Positions 54,001 through 61,699 of a stretch of DNA of 64,000 bases are shown here, in pieces. Source of the stretch: Piezodorus guildinii (taxonomy: Eukaryota; Arthropoda; Insecta; Hemiptera; Pentatomidae); assembly GCA_023052935.1 (NCBI GenBank), contig CM041297.1:1974280-2038279 (forward strand). Reading direction: 5' to 3'. Numbering within the stretch: the stretch's first letter is position 1; each line of letters opens with the position of its first letter. Under the pieces are notes generated by a model. That model did no database searches, was not told where the DNA came from, and saw only the letters and a program-made list of their open reading frames with translations. The position numbers were made by a program, and so were the translations under genes.

Positions 54001-57000
54001 CTTTGGGGCTCTACGAAACCATCTAATGCTTCCCGCATCCAATCCTTACAATCCAAAATCCTGAATGCCCCTTATTTTGTTACAAATCAACTCATTCATA
54101 ATGACCTTAACATCCCATTTGTTACAGACATAGCCCGTGATAGATACTCCTCTTTTCATTCTAAACTCCCTGCCCACACAAACCCACTTGTCCGTAATTT
54201 ATCTTCTATAGATATCCCTGATAACCCTCCAAGGCGACTGAAAAGAAGGTGGCCTCGGGACCTACTGAGTTAAAATAGTTAGTGAAGTGCTGCCACTGGG
54301 TACTTCATTCTCAAGTTATTTTCATGACTTTTTTTTTCATTCCTCATATTTACTTATTGTGTTCTTTAATACAGTTGTAAATTACTATAAATAAATAAAT
54401 AAAATTAAAAAAAAAAAATCTGCTTGTATGTTTCAAGATAGTTAAAAGTGATATATATACATAAATAAATGTTGAATAATATATATTATGTATTAAATAC
54501 TAACAGAGGATATAAATTATGATGTTAATGGTGAAAATGAATAATAATAATACTTATTTTGGAGAAATAACCTATTACAATTATAATAATATTGCATATC
54601 TAACTTTAGTTACTGAATTCAAAATAAAAAATATATATATCTTTACATGATTACCTCATTTCGTGAGGAAGATAGTCTGGAGGTAATTCAAGAACAACTA
54701 TGAAATAGTAAATATTTATTGTATTAAGAAATTAAGCACTAAATAGTTAATAAAGTTTAATAATTTATCTTGACTGCTATTCAGACTGTCTGCCTTCTGA
54801 ATTACCAATGGTCAACTATTCATATTCATTAACAAACTGTATATAAAAGAATAAATATTATTGTTGTTAGTCCGGAACCTAGCGTATGAAACGTATGTTC
54901 TATGGGATCATGATTAAGCTTATATTGTTTATTATATAAAATTATTTATAAATACCTTTAGATCTCGATTCTTTAATGAAATAAGGACCAAGACGATCAG
55001 GAGTTTCTTTGGCCATTGTGTCAAATAATGGTTTTAGTTTGTGGCTTTCTAAGGTCAAGAGTCCATTTAACATGGCTATTTCTGGTGGTAAGTTATCTTC
55101 TGGAGTTTCTTTTTTCATATTAGCATTATCATGAACTGGTGAAAAGTTTTCCGTCAGAGCCCTAAATCATTGAATATTAATTAATAACAATACTGAATTA
55201 AATGTTTTATGTGTGTATTGGTAATATATTCAAAATGGAAGGTTAATAGTACAGATTGAGAAATGTAAACAATTACTTTGTTTTTCCATCAATATTTAAA
55301 TTTAAAAATAATATTTAGGGGTTTACCATATCTTCATAAAATTAATAAAGTATAATTTAATTTTAATGAAATTATTATGATTATGTATATATTTTTATTT
55401 TAAATTATATTTATTAAGGTTTACAACTGTAATATTGAATACATCAAGTAAATAGTAATAATGACATGCTACACTTGCAGAGGAACTACCCATTGGCAGC
55501 ACTCAAAAACTATTCTAAACTTGAAGATCACGGGGCCAACTTCTTTTCAGAGCCCTCAGAGGATTATCAAGAATTGAACAGAAAGAAACGATAGAAACTA
55601 GTGGGTTAGAGTGGGAACGGAGTCTGTCGTGGAAGGAATGTTACCTGCTTTGGGCCAAATCAGCAACATACTGAACATTACGGATGAGTTTATTTTTGAT
55701 AAAGTAAGGAGCATTGAGGATTTTACAAAGGAATTTGGATTGTAGGGATTGGAGGCTGGAGAAATTTGATGTTTTAGTGGAGTCCCAAATATCTATTCCG
55801 TAAGTCCAGATTAGCCTTATAGTCATGTAGATAAGCCTTTTGTAATAAAGTGGTAGATTTGAGAGTTTGTGAAGTAAGTGTTGAAGTAGCCAAAAACAGC
55901 TAATAGTTTATTGTTATTTCAGTCTTGTATGAGGATATTCCAAGTTAGATACTTATCAAGATAAAATCCAAGGTATCGGGTCAACAGAGGCAAAAGGAAT
56001 ATTGTTAAAAAATACTGTAGGGCAGAAAGTCAAAGGGTAAAAGGGAGTAAAAAAATACTTAGTTAGTTCAGAGGGGACGTACAAAGGTGGTTCTGAGCAT
56101 GTGTAATGTCAGGTTAAAGATCCCTATCCTAATTAGACCTGGATAGGCAAAATTTAGGACTCCCACTATAGCAATGTCTGATTAGCCACAGCAACATAAA
56201 ATTAAATTAAATTTTGAAGAACAAGTTTATTCAAAGATTAATTACAACCATACAATAGATATATTAGATCTAATTTCAAAGATACAGAAGAAGGTAATGC
56301 TTTTTCACATGCCTTAATAAGTTTATAATTTTCATGATATATGGAAAGAAATATTTTACCTATAAACTTCCATACTTGAGTTGTCTGATGAGGGATAATC
56401 AGATTCTATCTTTTCGGTTTCTGTTCTTAAGTTCAACAAAATATATATCAACTGTTGACCACAATGTTCTGCTCTGATGTGTGCTATAACCTAAAATTAT
56501 ATTTTAAGATATTAATGAGATTATGATCAATCTGAAAAACTAAAATACTAATCATGATCAGTAACCTGGAGAATTTTAGTGAGAGAGAGTTTCCTCATAG
56601 GATGGAGCATCGAAGGACATGTGTTCCGAACGACAGATGTGCACTGGTTCTCGGTTCCACTGCTGAGGGAAAGAAGTGTATCGAAAAACTCAATCAACCT
56701 AAAATCACCATTAAGTAATAAAAATATATAATGATGCTGTTTTCCAAAAGGTACTATAGGCCATTTTTTTTACTAGTGTCTTAAATTTGTTACGGTCAAT
56801 AGTGTCAATTACAGTATTTTCTATTAAACTTCATTTATTTTTTTAGGAGTGGTACCTGTTTCAGGCTAAGTCAGCAACATAGGAAATATTAAGGTCTTTA
56901 TGCATGAGTTTATTTGTGACAAAATAAGGAGCATTGAGGATTTTGGATTGTAAAGATTGGAGACAGAAAGAATTTGATGGTTTTGTAGAGCCCCAAATTT

Positions 57001-60000
57001 AATATATGATTGTAAATATGGTAAAAAAAAACCTGTACCATGAAGAGTCTTGGGCTAAGTACATATAGAGGATTCATAATATTTCTAGGCCAACGCCCAT
57101 GCAATGAGTTGATTCGGCCTAGATCACGCTCAGCCGTCAGGTTTTTTTCCCCCCCATTTTTGGGTACCCACTTTATAGAGGCTGGGTGTGTCTTAAAAGG
57201 GTCTCCATAATACCCCAAGGTCGCCTCATGGTTGAAATAACAGAATAAATAGTATTTTGTTGCAGCCGGGATTCGAACCCAGGCCCCGGAGCACAGTAGA
57301 ATAGCGCTCTACCCACTAAATAACAATCAAGTAAATAACAATATATGGGGAGAAATGCATGTGAAAATAACATATTCAGAATGAATAACAAGATAAAGAT
57401 TTTTTAAGACAAAAATTGAAAGTGATTTAATATTGAATTAATAATCGGACATGAGAGGGATGAATATCTTCTTCTTCTTCTTCTTCTATAGGCTCAACAG
57501 GCGCATGAGGCTGCCCTTGGCCTACTCAACAGTTGCCAACCATCCTTCTCGATCTACAGCTCCTCTCAAAGAGATCCCGAGCTGCCTAAGATCCTTCCCT
57601 ACACCATCCTTCCATCGACCCTTCGGCCTACCATGCTGGCGCTGGCCGTCCAGAACATTCTTGTACACCCTACTGGCCACCCTGTCACAGTTCATCAGCA
57701 TCACGTGCCCCATCCATTTTAGCCTCTGTTTCCTAATATGTGAGGAGATATTGATATCCTGGTAGAGCTGAAACAATTCCCTATTTTTCCTTCGCTGGCA
57801 CTGACCATCCTTAAACATGGCTCTCAGGATTCTTCGTAGGATTACCCGTTCAAACCTATCTAGCAACTCCACATTTTTGTTTGTTGAGGGTCCACGTTTC
57901 TCTAACGTACGTAACCACTGGTCTTACAAGGGTCTTGTATAGCATAAACTTGGAACGGCTCACAAGCTTGCTTCTGAATAGCTTTGATATGGAAAAATAG
58001 GCTCTATTACCAGCCGCTATACCTCTTCTTCTTCCTTCAGGTCATCATTTATAATAGAGCCCAGATATTGAAAACTCCTTACCAATTCTATCTTATAGGT
58101 CCCCATTTAATGACCCTGCCTCTGGTCCATTCGTGTGCCTAGTACCATTATCTTAGTTTTCAGCTCGTTGACTTGTAGGCCAATCTTTCCTGCTTCTGTA
58201 TCCATTGCTTCAAAGGCCGCTCTTATGCTCTGCAAGGATCTATCAAGAATGACCACGTCATCTGCATATGCGAGAATTTGAGTCATCTTCATAAATATTG
58301 TAGAGGGATGAATATAAAAGACAAAAATTGAAAAGAATATTAACAGAATGGTTAAAGAACAAAGTAGTAATAATAGGAATGAGAAGAGACACCAAAAATA
58401 AGAGAAAACATGACTATTCTTTTAAAATGCAGGATTAAAATTGACTATATTTTATAACACAAATTTTAGGGATTCAGCCTTGAGGATATCACTACAATAT
58501 ATTGAAATTATTATTGTACTATATGCACTAATTACACAATAATTTATTATACTTATAATGTAGTTTGCATCATTTTTCTTAAGTAATTATTCTGACTCTT
58601 TGAATTGTATTGACGAAGTGAAATAATGGATTTATGACTATGGACTTAACTATGGTTTTAACCTCTTTTTAATTAGTAATTTTCTGTTTTCAAAATATCA
58701 ATAGTGATTTTTAAAAACAGCGAATTTAAAATAATTTATGTGTTAATAATGATTTTGATTTTTATTATATTGGACAAAATCATGAAGATGAGGAAGGAAT
58801 CTTAAAATATCGATTGATCATGGAAGAATTTAAAAATTTCAATTCACTGCATTTAGAAATATTATATTTATTTTTACATGTATAGAGAGAGATATAGAGA
58901 GAGAGGATTTCCAGACCCAAACTACCACTTCCTAACCAAATTTTCAAACAATAATAAAAACCTATGTTTAAATAAATATAAATAAGATAAATGTCTAATT
59001 ATTTGTAATATTCTTTACCTTAATATATAAACTAATTGAACACGATCTTCCAGATATTTGGATAATGCTGATGTAATCACTTGATGCGATAGGTACATTA
59101 TTGATAATCTTTTTTCTCTGATGTGTTCCCTCCAATGTTTGCATTTATAGTTTGAAGTTATGGCAACCCTGTGGTCACCGGATACTTTGGTAAATAATTT
59201 TCCGGTAGTGTCTAATCCTTCCATGATTGCTTCCAGTTCCTAAAAAATTGTAAAGAAAAAAAGTAAATATCATATTTGAAGATTTAAAAGGTAAGAGATT
59301 CTATTAGAACAGAATAGATTAAAATAGTGATAATGTGGAGTTCACTATACATAGCAGTGTAAGGAAGTGATTAGGTCAAGATCATGCTCTGCCACAAGAT
59401 TTTTGTCCAAGTTTTAGGCACCCATTTTTAAGGCTGGGTCAAGTTTTTTTTACTAGTCAAAACCACACAAGAAAGATATAAAGTCAATTATGACCTTTAT
59501 GCTTTATGTCTATATAAAAAAAAAAATATATTATTTTAAAAAACTTGTATTGTTTGTTGTTACTTTCTGCAAAAATGGCTAAATTTTCAGCGAAAGCCAG
59601 GCGTTCGATATCTATTCATCTGGTTACCAAAATCTTCTTGGTATTTTCCAAAAAAATCAAAAAGGAAATCACAGAAAGAACCGGATTACAAATATCATTT
59701 AAAAAAACTAAACTAATGACAAGCGACACCTTAAGAAGGAAGTTTGTGAATACAAAATATGGCAAAATCGAAAAAGTTAAAGAATTCAAATATTTGGGAG
59801 ACATTATCACTGCAAACGAGTTAGACAAAATGTCAATAAAATCAAGAGCAAATAAAATGTTTAGTGCACTGGCAAGGACCAGACAAATTTATAAAAAAAA
59901 AAAAGTATATCGTGGAACAGCAAATTCAGACATTAACCACACTGTATTAAAACGGGAAGCATACGCTGCGGAAACGCTAACCTTGAGAAAGAGAAAACTG

Positions 60001-61232
60001 GAAGACTTGGAAACAAAGGAGAGAAAAATCATAAGGAGAATTATAGGACCAGCCAAGAACACTGAAGTACAGTACAGACTAAGGAGCAACAAAGAAATTT
60101 ACCGGAACAGTGAGCCAATAGATGAAATCATTAGAATGCAAAGATTAAAATATTTCGGGCACATTTGGAGGATGGAAGGAAACAGGATGGTCAAGAAATT
60201 AGTCCACAAACTGTTTGAAATGAAAACGGCTATAACCTGGGTTAAGGAAGTAAAACAAGATCTTGAACGAGCTGGAATCAGAATTGAAGAGGAGACCACT
60301 TGTAGCTGGGTGGTTATTATTATGTCAAATAATGGTTTCAGTTTGTGGCTTTCTAAGGTTAAGAGTCCATTTAACATGGCTATTTTTGGTGGAAAGTTAT
60401 CTTTTTTCATATTAGCATTATCATGAACTGGTGAAAAGTTTTCCGTCAGAGCCCTAAATCATTGAATAGTAATTAATAACAATACAGAATTAAATATTTT
60501 ATTTGTGTATTGATAATATATTTAAAATAGAAGGTTAATAATACAGATTGAGAAATATAAACAATTACTTTCTGCTTCCATTGGGGTTACCTATAGAAGG
60601 GTTGTTAGCATAACAGCCTCCTATGCCCAAGGTCCTAGGTTCAAACCCAAAGGTGGCTCTAGACTTTTTTAATGGGAGTAAAAAATCCTTAGTTATGCCA
60701 TCCTTCGGAGGAGACGTTAAGAGGTGGTCCCAAGCCTATGCGATGTCAGGTACTTTTAAAGATCCCTATCCTAATAAAACCTGGATAGGCAAAAACTCCC
60801 GCTGTGGCATCATCCGATTAGTCATAGTAGCATAAAGTGACATTAAATAAATAAACAACAATCAGAATTAAAGAAATAACAAACAGAAAAATATTTGGAG
60901 AAAAAGTCATGAAGGATTGTTTCCAAGTCGAACACGTGAGTTTTCTGTCTTGGCGGTTTTCTGAGCAGGTGAAGGCTTCTTGGGAGAGGAAAAGAGCAAA
61001 TAAGAAGTTGAAATGTGCTTCAAATTAGTCTACCATCACAATCTCCAAATTGTCTATTTGAATAATAATAATAATTAAAAATAATATTTACCGAATAAGA
61101 TTCGCCTTTATCATGAAGCATATTCCCTAATTTCTTTTCTAGGGAAAGAGAAAGCATGTTGAGTTTTTTGCAATTCTTGACGAATTCCTGAATGGCTGTA
61201 TCTTCGATAGGCAGCCATTTTGAAATGTTCAT
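41903..61232 (-). CDS. CCDC142: CCDC142-like coiled-coil protein (14 exons)
   Basis: Exons (minus strand, 5' to 3'): 61232-61092, 59239-59019, 56698-56566, 56490-56360, 55161-54956, 52576-52403, 51153-51028, 50917-50781, 48292-48164, 47270-47157, 46233-46080, 46007-45872, 43568-43378, 42084-41903. All phases agree, giving 724 codons without a stop. The C-terminal region with FSLANLKLMFPPPKYW, CLVLDIMCEAWLDHIY and EWGALQLLADFGAVPTWL resembles the CCDC142 family, whose length (about 750) also fits. Its molecular function is not established. There is no signal peptide or membrane segment; it is mostly helical. Family assignment is from memory and less certain than the gene model. Confidence 0.65.
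42150..43055 (+). repeat. family R repeat, full-length copy
   Basis: It starts TTTGGTGCGGGCAACACACG with CACTTACCTCCG and ends TTTCATATATAGGTAAGTGA. A short (CA)n tract at 42890 sits at the position where other copies also carry CA repeats. It lies in the last intron of the CCDC142-like gene. Confidence 0.78.
43056..43377 (-). other. CCDC142-like intron 13, proximal part
   Basis: AT-rich intron beside exon 13; nothing recognised. Confidence 0.4.
43378..43568 (-). CDS. CCDC142: CCDC142-like exon 13
   Basis: It encodes EWGALQLLADFGAVPTWLME, then STEMLRRCEGVGRLLLSQPG. It is the best-conserved exon and GC-rich compared with its introns. Donor GTAATT. Confidence 0.85.
43945..44405 (+). repeat. 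interspersed repeat family S
   Basis: It is the third copy of the family at 29715-30180: GGTATGGGTTCTTGACAATC, AGCTGTTATTTAAATTT and an end ATGGGTATATTACAATGTAT. Confidence 0.65.
44640..44722 (-). repeat. foldback/Penelope-type end remnant
   Basis: GCCACCCAGACTAATTCCTT, CCTGTAATTCTCAATGGCCA and AACTAATTATAATCC match the sequence beside the foldback element at 51290-51513 and a poorer copy at 54770-54830. They are probably solo ends of one element family. Confidence 0.45.
44725..45330 (+). repeat. family T repeat interrupted by a SINE C-like fragment
   Basis: 44725-44870 and 45118-45330 are consecutive parts of family T. TTCTCCAAAACTA and TTCTCCAGAACTA flank the inserted fragment 44883-45115, a likely 13-bp target-site duplication. 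Confidence 0.6.
44883..45115 (-). repeat. SINE C-like fragment, left arm of an inverted pair
   Basis: On the minus strand it carries GATTGAGCTTGGTCTTGGCT, TGATCACATTGCACAGCC and TCAACTGAATCCAAGACCAA, the SINE C tail region, ending in a poly(A) seen as A-run/T-run. Its mirror copy is at 45545-45750. Confidence 0.6.
45545..45750 (+). repeat. SINE C-like fragment, right arm of an inverted pair
   Basis: It reads ACTCTTACTTCTTGAAATCT, GATTGAGCTTGATCTCGGCC, CACATTGCACAGCCTCGGTC and TCAACTGAATCCAACACC. It is the reverse-complement partner of 44883-45115 with a 430-bp loop, followed by a long T tract at 45762. Confidence 0.6.
45872..46007 (-). CDS. CCDC142: CCDC142-like exon 12
   Basis: It encodes EILKPVINATKTLDSPIQQK, then CLVLDIMCEAWLDHIYKNKI. 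The AWLDHI phrase followed by KIKF points to the CCDC142 C-terminal domain. Donor GTAAGT. Confidence 0.85.
46080..46233 (-). CDS. CCDC142: CCDC142-like exon 11
   Basis: It encodes AVPTQSIDVLASVTRTFSLA, then NLKLMFPPPKYWKQQFDEIP. The MFPPPKYW block is among the most family-like segments. The intron after it is only 72 bp. Confidence 0.85.
46428..46697 (-). repeat. SINE family A
   Basis: Minus-strand copy with ATTCATTTAATGTCACTTTA (tail side) and GTTAGCCACTACACCAGAGG (head side). It lies in CCDC142-like intron 10. Confidence 0.72.
46698..47156 (-). other. CCDC142-like intron 10 remainder
   Basis: AT-rich intron without a recognisable element. Confidence 0.4.
47157..47270 (-). CDS. CCDC142: CCDC142-like exon 10
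   Basis: It encodes FANQNDLLGPDCSVHVMVCG, then KMRAKLVSEVNDNVEQLK, likely the start of a helical stretch. Acceptor GTAAACAG, donor GTATTT. Confidence 0.82.
47271..48163 (-). other. CCDC142-like intron 9
   Basis: No gene or repeat family recognised. A curious run of imperfect tandem phrases (ATCATTCGATTATCACAATC and variants) lies at about 48045-48115. Confidence 0.4.
48164..48292 (-). CDS. CCDC142: CCDC142-like exon 9
   Basis: It encodes IHTCRLWAEGKARQLANMWN, then DQFFRVTQIDVAASLKELSN. Acceptor CGGACTAG, donor GTAAGT. Confidence 0.82.
48676..49010 (+). pseudogene. Penelope-like element GIY-YIG endonuclease remnant
   Basis: Without an ATG, the plus strand reads NDIYKTNCEYF (start of a GIY-YIG domain), then in another frame VRYEKHLRSYKK. 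A third frame reads NSNALSNHNIVNKHIFNFKH, VQILKTKQKTKNRQILKAIY and INFEHVIKRLKF to a stop at 49010. The order IY-x-C, then RxxEH, then SNH, then F-x-VxILK fits the endonuclease at the C-terminus of Penelope-like polyproteins. Frameshifts and stops make it dead, and no reverse transcriptase part is left. Confidence 0.6.
49017..49935 (-). repeat. family R repeat, full-length copy
   Basis: The right end TTTTACTTTCATTTACTATA is at 49020 and the left end GTATTGCCTGCACTAGATTT at 49935. It contains a (GT)n tract at 49165-49180. It directly abuts the Penelope-like remnant. Confidence 0.78.
50258..50508 (-). repeat. SINE family A
   Basis: Minus-strand, near full length: ACATGTCACTTAATGCTACT at the tail side, TAACGTCCCCTCTGAAGGAC in the body, ACCTAGCTACAAGTGATCCC at the head. 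Confidence 0.75.
50665..50755 (-). repeat. SINE family A fragment beside exon 8
   Basis: GTATCCAGGTTTAATCAGAA and CCACCATTTCACGTCCCCTC are SINE A body. The fragment ends about 25 bp from the exon 8 donor of the CCDC142-like gene. Confidence 0.6.
50781..50917 (-). CDS. CCDC142: CCDC142-like exon 8
   Basis: It encodes LMFSEMFSELVSLSNSCEGS, then ALEELPLTEQIPILHRLDHT. Two acceptors 13 bases apart are available (TTTTTAG at 50931 and TACAG at 50918); only the second keeps the frame from exon 7. Confidence 0.75.
51028..51153 (-). CDS. CCDC142: CCDC142-like exon 7
   Basis: It encodes SLPHILKPALQSLVDGLCLH, then VTWDFMFRKAMVAAGYQN. Acceptor ATTTTTAG, donor GTAAAT. Confidence 0.75.
51326..51513. repeat. 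foldback element with central hammerhead-like motif
   Basis: The left arm (AGGAATTAGTTCGGGTGGCG, AACAACTAAATAGTTT, CTATTTATTGCTTG) is the inverted repeat of the right arm (CAAGCAATAAATAG, AACTATTTAGTTGTTTCATT, CTGCCACCCAAACTAATTCC). The hammerhead-like core sits in the apex. It is non-coding, 188 bp, in intron 6 of the CCDC142-like gene, antisense to it. Confidence 0.75.
51363..51473 (+). ncRNA. hammerhead-ribozyme-like motif (HHR-3)
   Basis: CTGATGA at 51412-51418, one extra T, GACCC/GGGTC hairpin, GAAAC at 51436-51440, GTT at 51441-51443. Stem I is long: CTATTTATTGCTTG before the core pairs with CAAGCAATAAATAG after it, leaving a ~20-base bulge. CC/GG pairs close to the core. Predicted cleavage is after 51443. 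Core bases are all present; the extra T is shared with HHR-1 and HHR-2. Confidence 0.52.
51560..51800 (+). pseudogene. non-LTR RT C-terminal scrap
   Basis: It reads LRIFKRKILHKIYGPVLEEG, SKLYELYGSDDIVYYIRTRG and LGHVMRMDESRMQKRI with stops. It is a short 3' relic of an RT polyprotein similar in type to 57468-58301. Confidence 0.6.
51800..52015 (+). pseudogene. Jockey-type retrotransposon 3' end
   Basis: INPRGV*KEDGPGTFWFSIV-like decayed frame, recognisable by CCCCCGAGGGGTCTAAAAAG and GAAGATGGGCCTGGGACCTT, as in the other Jockey-type ends in the window. Confidence 0.55.
52250..52335 (+). repeat. foldback element end remnant
   Basis: TTTGGCAATAAATAGTTAAT, CTATTTTGTTTCTTGACTGC and CACC match the right arm of 51326-51513 from the cleavage site outward. 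The core is missing. Confidence 0.45.
52403..52576 (-). CDS. CCDC142: CCDC142-like exon 6
   Basis: It encodes DMRMSTKARQKVVAYYQEVL, then YAEYKLIWRAIGFQGEACNQ and ASWIKKLASN. Acceptor ATTTCAG, donor GTAAGA. Confidence 0.82.
52962..53168 (+). repeat. SINE family A, divergent copy
   Basis: GGCTAGCATAACATTCTTCT, B box GGTTCAAACTCGGC, ATCGTCCAATTAAATACATT and an AAATAAAACAAATAAG tail. The body is internally deleted. Confidence 0.65.
53385..53700 (+). repeat. SINE family C, full-length copy
   Basis: The best tRNA-like head in the window: TAGTAGATAGAGCACTAGGC (A box) and GGTTCGAATCCTGGC (B box). The body has GTGACCCTAGGGTTTGGAGA and AAAGTGGCTACCCAAAATTG, and the tail has CCCAAGACCCTTCATGG. It is a SINE; the downstream body and lack of an acceptor stem rule out a tRNA gene. 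Confidence 0.75.
53855..54415 (+). pseudogene. Jockey-type retrotransposon 3' part, 560 bp
   Basis: The frame runs KRLIYITTIINYLDIWNRA, then GLYETI, HPILTIQNPECPLFCYKSTH and [20 protein letters not shown] with KRRWPRDLLS and a stop. A 3' UTR with ACAGTTGTAAATTACTATAA and an (AAAT)n tail follows. Frameshifts are frequent. Confidence 0.7.
54416..54955 (-). other. CCDC142-like intron 5, proximal part
   Basis: AT-rich. 54745-54835 (TCTTGACTGCTATTCAGACT, TGAATTACCAATGGTCAACT) is a decayed match to the foldback/Penelope-type end seen at 44640. Confidence 0.4.
54956..55161 (-). CDS. CCDC142: CCDC142-like exon 5
   Basis: It encodes ALTENFSPVHDNANMKKETP, EIAMLNGLLTLESHKLKPLF and PDRLGPYFIKESRS. Acceptor GATTTAG, donor GTATTT. 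Most of this exon and its upstream intron edge are copied at 60323-60571. Confidence 0.82.
55019..55279 (-). repeat. source copy of the exon 5 duplication
   Basis: This interval covers 143 bases of exon 5 and 118 bases of intron 4, and is repeated at 60323-60571 in the same orientation. The two align along their whole length apart from one 12-base gap and scattered substitutions. Confidence 0.85.
55385..56015 (-). pseudogene. Jockey-type retrotransposon 3' part, 630 bp
   Basis: On the minus strand: WILS**VSNLEYPHTRLK, then YYKRLIYMTIRLIWTYGIDI, SNFSSLQSLQSKFLCKILNA, QYVADLAQSR and RALKRSWPRDLQV. It is the most complete protein tail of this family here. Confidence 0.7.
56030..56215 (+). repeat. 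SINE family A, 3' part
   Basis: Body and tail only: GGGAGTAAAAAAATACTTAG, GATCCCTATCCTAATTAGAC, ACTCCCACTATAGCAATG. The tRNA-like head is lost. Confidence 0.65.
56360..56490 (-). CDS. CCDC142: CCDC142-like exon 4
   Basis: It encodes VIAHIRAEHCGQQLIYILLN, then TETEKIESDYPSSDNSSMEV. Acceptor TTTTAG, donor GTAAAA. Confidence 0.8.
56566..56698 (-). CDS. CCDC142: CCDC142-like exon 3
   Basis: It encodes LIEFFDTLLSLSSGTENQCT, then SMLHPMRKLSLTKILQ. The donor CAG|GTTACT is weak at +3 and +4 but is the only one that keeps the frame. The intron after it is only 75 bp. Confidence 0.75.
56840..57005 (-). pseudogene. Jockey-type RT fragment
   Basis: On the minus strand IKFGALQNHQILSVSNLYNP, then NAPYFVTNKLMHKDLNISYV match the same protein region as 55640-55826. 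It is truncated on both sides. Confidence 0.6.
57025..57320 (-). repeat. SINE family C, minus-strand copy
   Basis: Read backwards it contains GCGCTATTCTACTGTGCTCC (head), GGGTTCGAATCCCGGC (B box), CCAAAAATGGGGG and CCCAAGACTCTTCATGG. It is close to full length. Confidence 0.72.
57468..58301 (-). pseudogene. 5'-truncated non-LTR retrotransposon with (GAA)n tail
   Basis: A 14-bp target-site duplication AGAGGGATGAATAT (57454-57467 and 58302-58315) delimits 834 bp. Minus strand: ILAYADDVVILDRSLQSIRA at the 5' edge (catalytic YADD), LLDRFERVILRRILRAMFKD, LKWMGHVMLMNCDRVASRVY and GRPKGRWKDGVGKDLRQLGI, then stop and (GAA)n. One or two frameshifts lie in the middle. Confidence 0.85.
58316..59018 (-). 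other. CCDC142-like intron 2, proximal part
   Basis: AT-rich intron with an AGAGAGATATAGAGAGAGAG tract at 58886; nothing else recognised. Confidence 0.4.
59019..59239 (-). CDS. CCDC142: CCDC142-like exon 2
   Basis: It follows CAATTTTTTAG. It encodes ELEAIMEGLDTTGKLFTKVS, then KHWREHIREKRLSIMYLSHQ. The donor is GTAAAG, phase 2. Confidence 0.8.
59335..59450 (-). repeat. SINE family C tail remnant
   Basis: GTGATTAGGTCAAGATCATG, CTCTGCCACAAGATTTTTGT and TTTAGGCACCCATTTTTAAG are a diverged minus-strand copy of the SINE C 3' half. Confidence 0.45.
59545..60302 (+). pseudogene. non-LTR reverse transcriptase 3' part
   Basis: One long frame reads GLQISFKKTKLMTSDTLRRK, KVKEFKYLGDIITANELDKM, EAYAAETLTLRKRKLEDLET, KIIRRIIGPAKNTEVQYRLR and KYFGHIWRMEGNRMVKKLVH, ending WVKEVKQDLERAGIRIEEET. 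It is 5'-truncated. It runs straight into a SINE A-like scrap (CACTTGTAGCTGGGTGGTTA) and then into the duplicated exon. Confidence 0.75.
60323..60571 (-). pseudogene. partial duplicate of CCDC142-like exon 5
   Basis: It carries the acceptor (GATTTAG) and encodes ALTENFSPVHDNANMKKD, then IAMLNGLLTLESHKLKPLFD. It matches exon 5 but has lost four codons (ETPE) and the last 63 bases with the donor. It sits in intron 1 of the same gene in the same orientation. Its acceptor phase (2) does not fit exon 1 (phase 0), so inclusion would shift the frame. Confidence 0.85.
60582..60865 (+). repeat. SINE family A
   Basis: TTGGGGTTACCTATAGAAGG head, GGTTCAAACCCAAAGG B box, TCCTAATAAAACCTGGATAG body and an AAATAAATAAACAAC tail. 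It borders the exon 5 duplicate. Confidence 0.75.
61092..61232 (-). CDS. CCDC142: CCDC142-like exon 1 (codons 1-47)
   Basis: The start ATG is at 61232-61230 after AAATT. It encodes MNISKWLPIEDTAIQEFVKN, then SLSLEKKLGNMLHDKGESYS, a short helical segment. The donor is GTAAAT, and the exon ends on a whole codon. Confidence 0.75.
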
Positions 61233-61528
61233 AATTTACAATACACTAATTATATTAACGATTATCCACAATTATTATCTTTTTCATTTTAATTTATATT
61301 TATTGATTAATTTTTCCTAGGATATCCATTCCTGAAAGAAAAATGAAAATTTATCAATTAAATTGTAAAATAAATCAAATTTTTTTTAATAACTATTGTC
61401 AACTAAGATATTGATTCAAAAAGGTACTGAAAGAAATTTAAAATTTCATTTTTTTCCTAATGGAACTAATTACACATATAATTTCATTCTAAATCATATT
61501 CGAATTTTTCCTTCCATGATGTAAAAAT
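61233..61528 (-). promoter_or_regulatory. upstream region of the CCDC142-like gene
   Basis: AT-rich sequence before the start codon; promoter and 5' UTR are expected here or in an unseen upstream exon. No core promoter element is convincing. Confidence 0.3.
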
Positions 61529-61695
61529 AATGTTATTAATATAGGGGAAAAAAAAACTATTGCAGATTTTAAAGCAAATAACAAAACATGAATTGGTTTA
61601 ATAATGAATCAATCAAATTTGTGTTTTAGTGTTTCCTATAAAATTTTCTAAAATGGATATTTTGTCTTTTGGAAATCAACATCTTAACTTTACTT
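61529..61695 (+). repeat. interspersed repeat family U
   Basis: Second copy of the block at 37999-38165: GTTATTAATATAGG, CTAAAATGGATATTTTGTCT and TTTTGGAAATCAACATC. Confidence 0.5.
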
Positions 61696-61699
61696 TTCT

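Noticed and set aside
60099..60410. 103-codon minus-strand frame as a separate gene
   Set aside because: Its first part is the duplicated exon 5 and the rest is antisense of the adjacent reverse transcriptase fragment.
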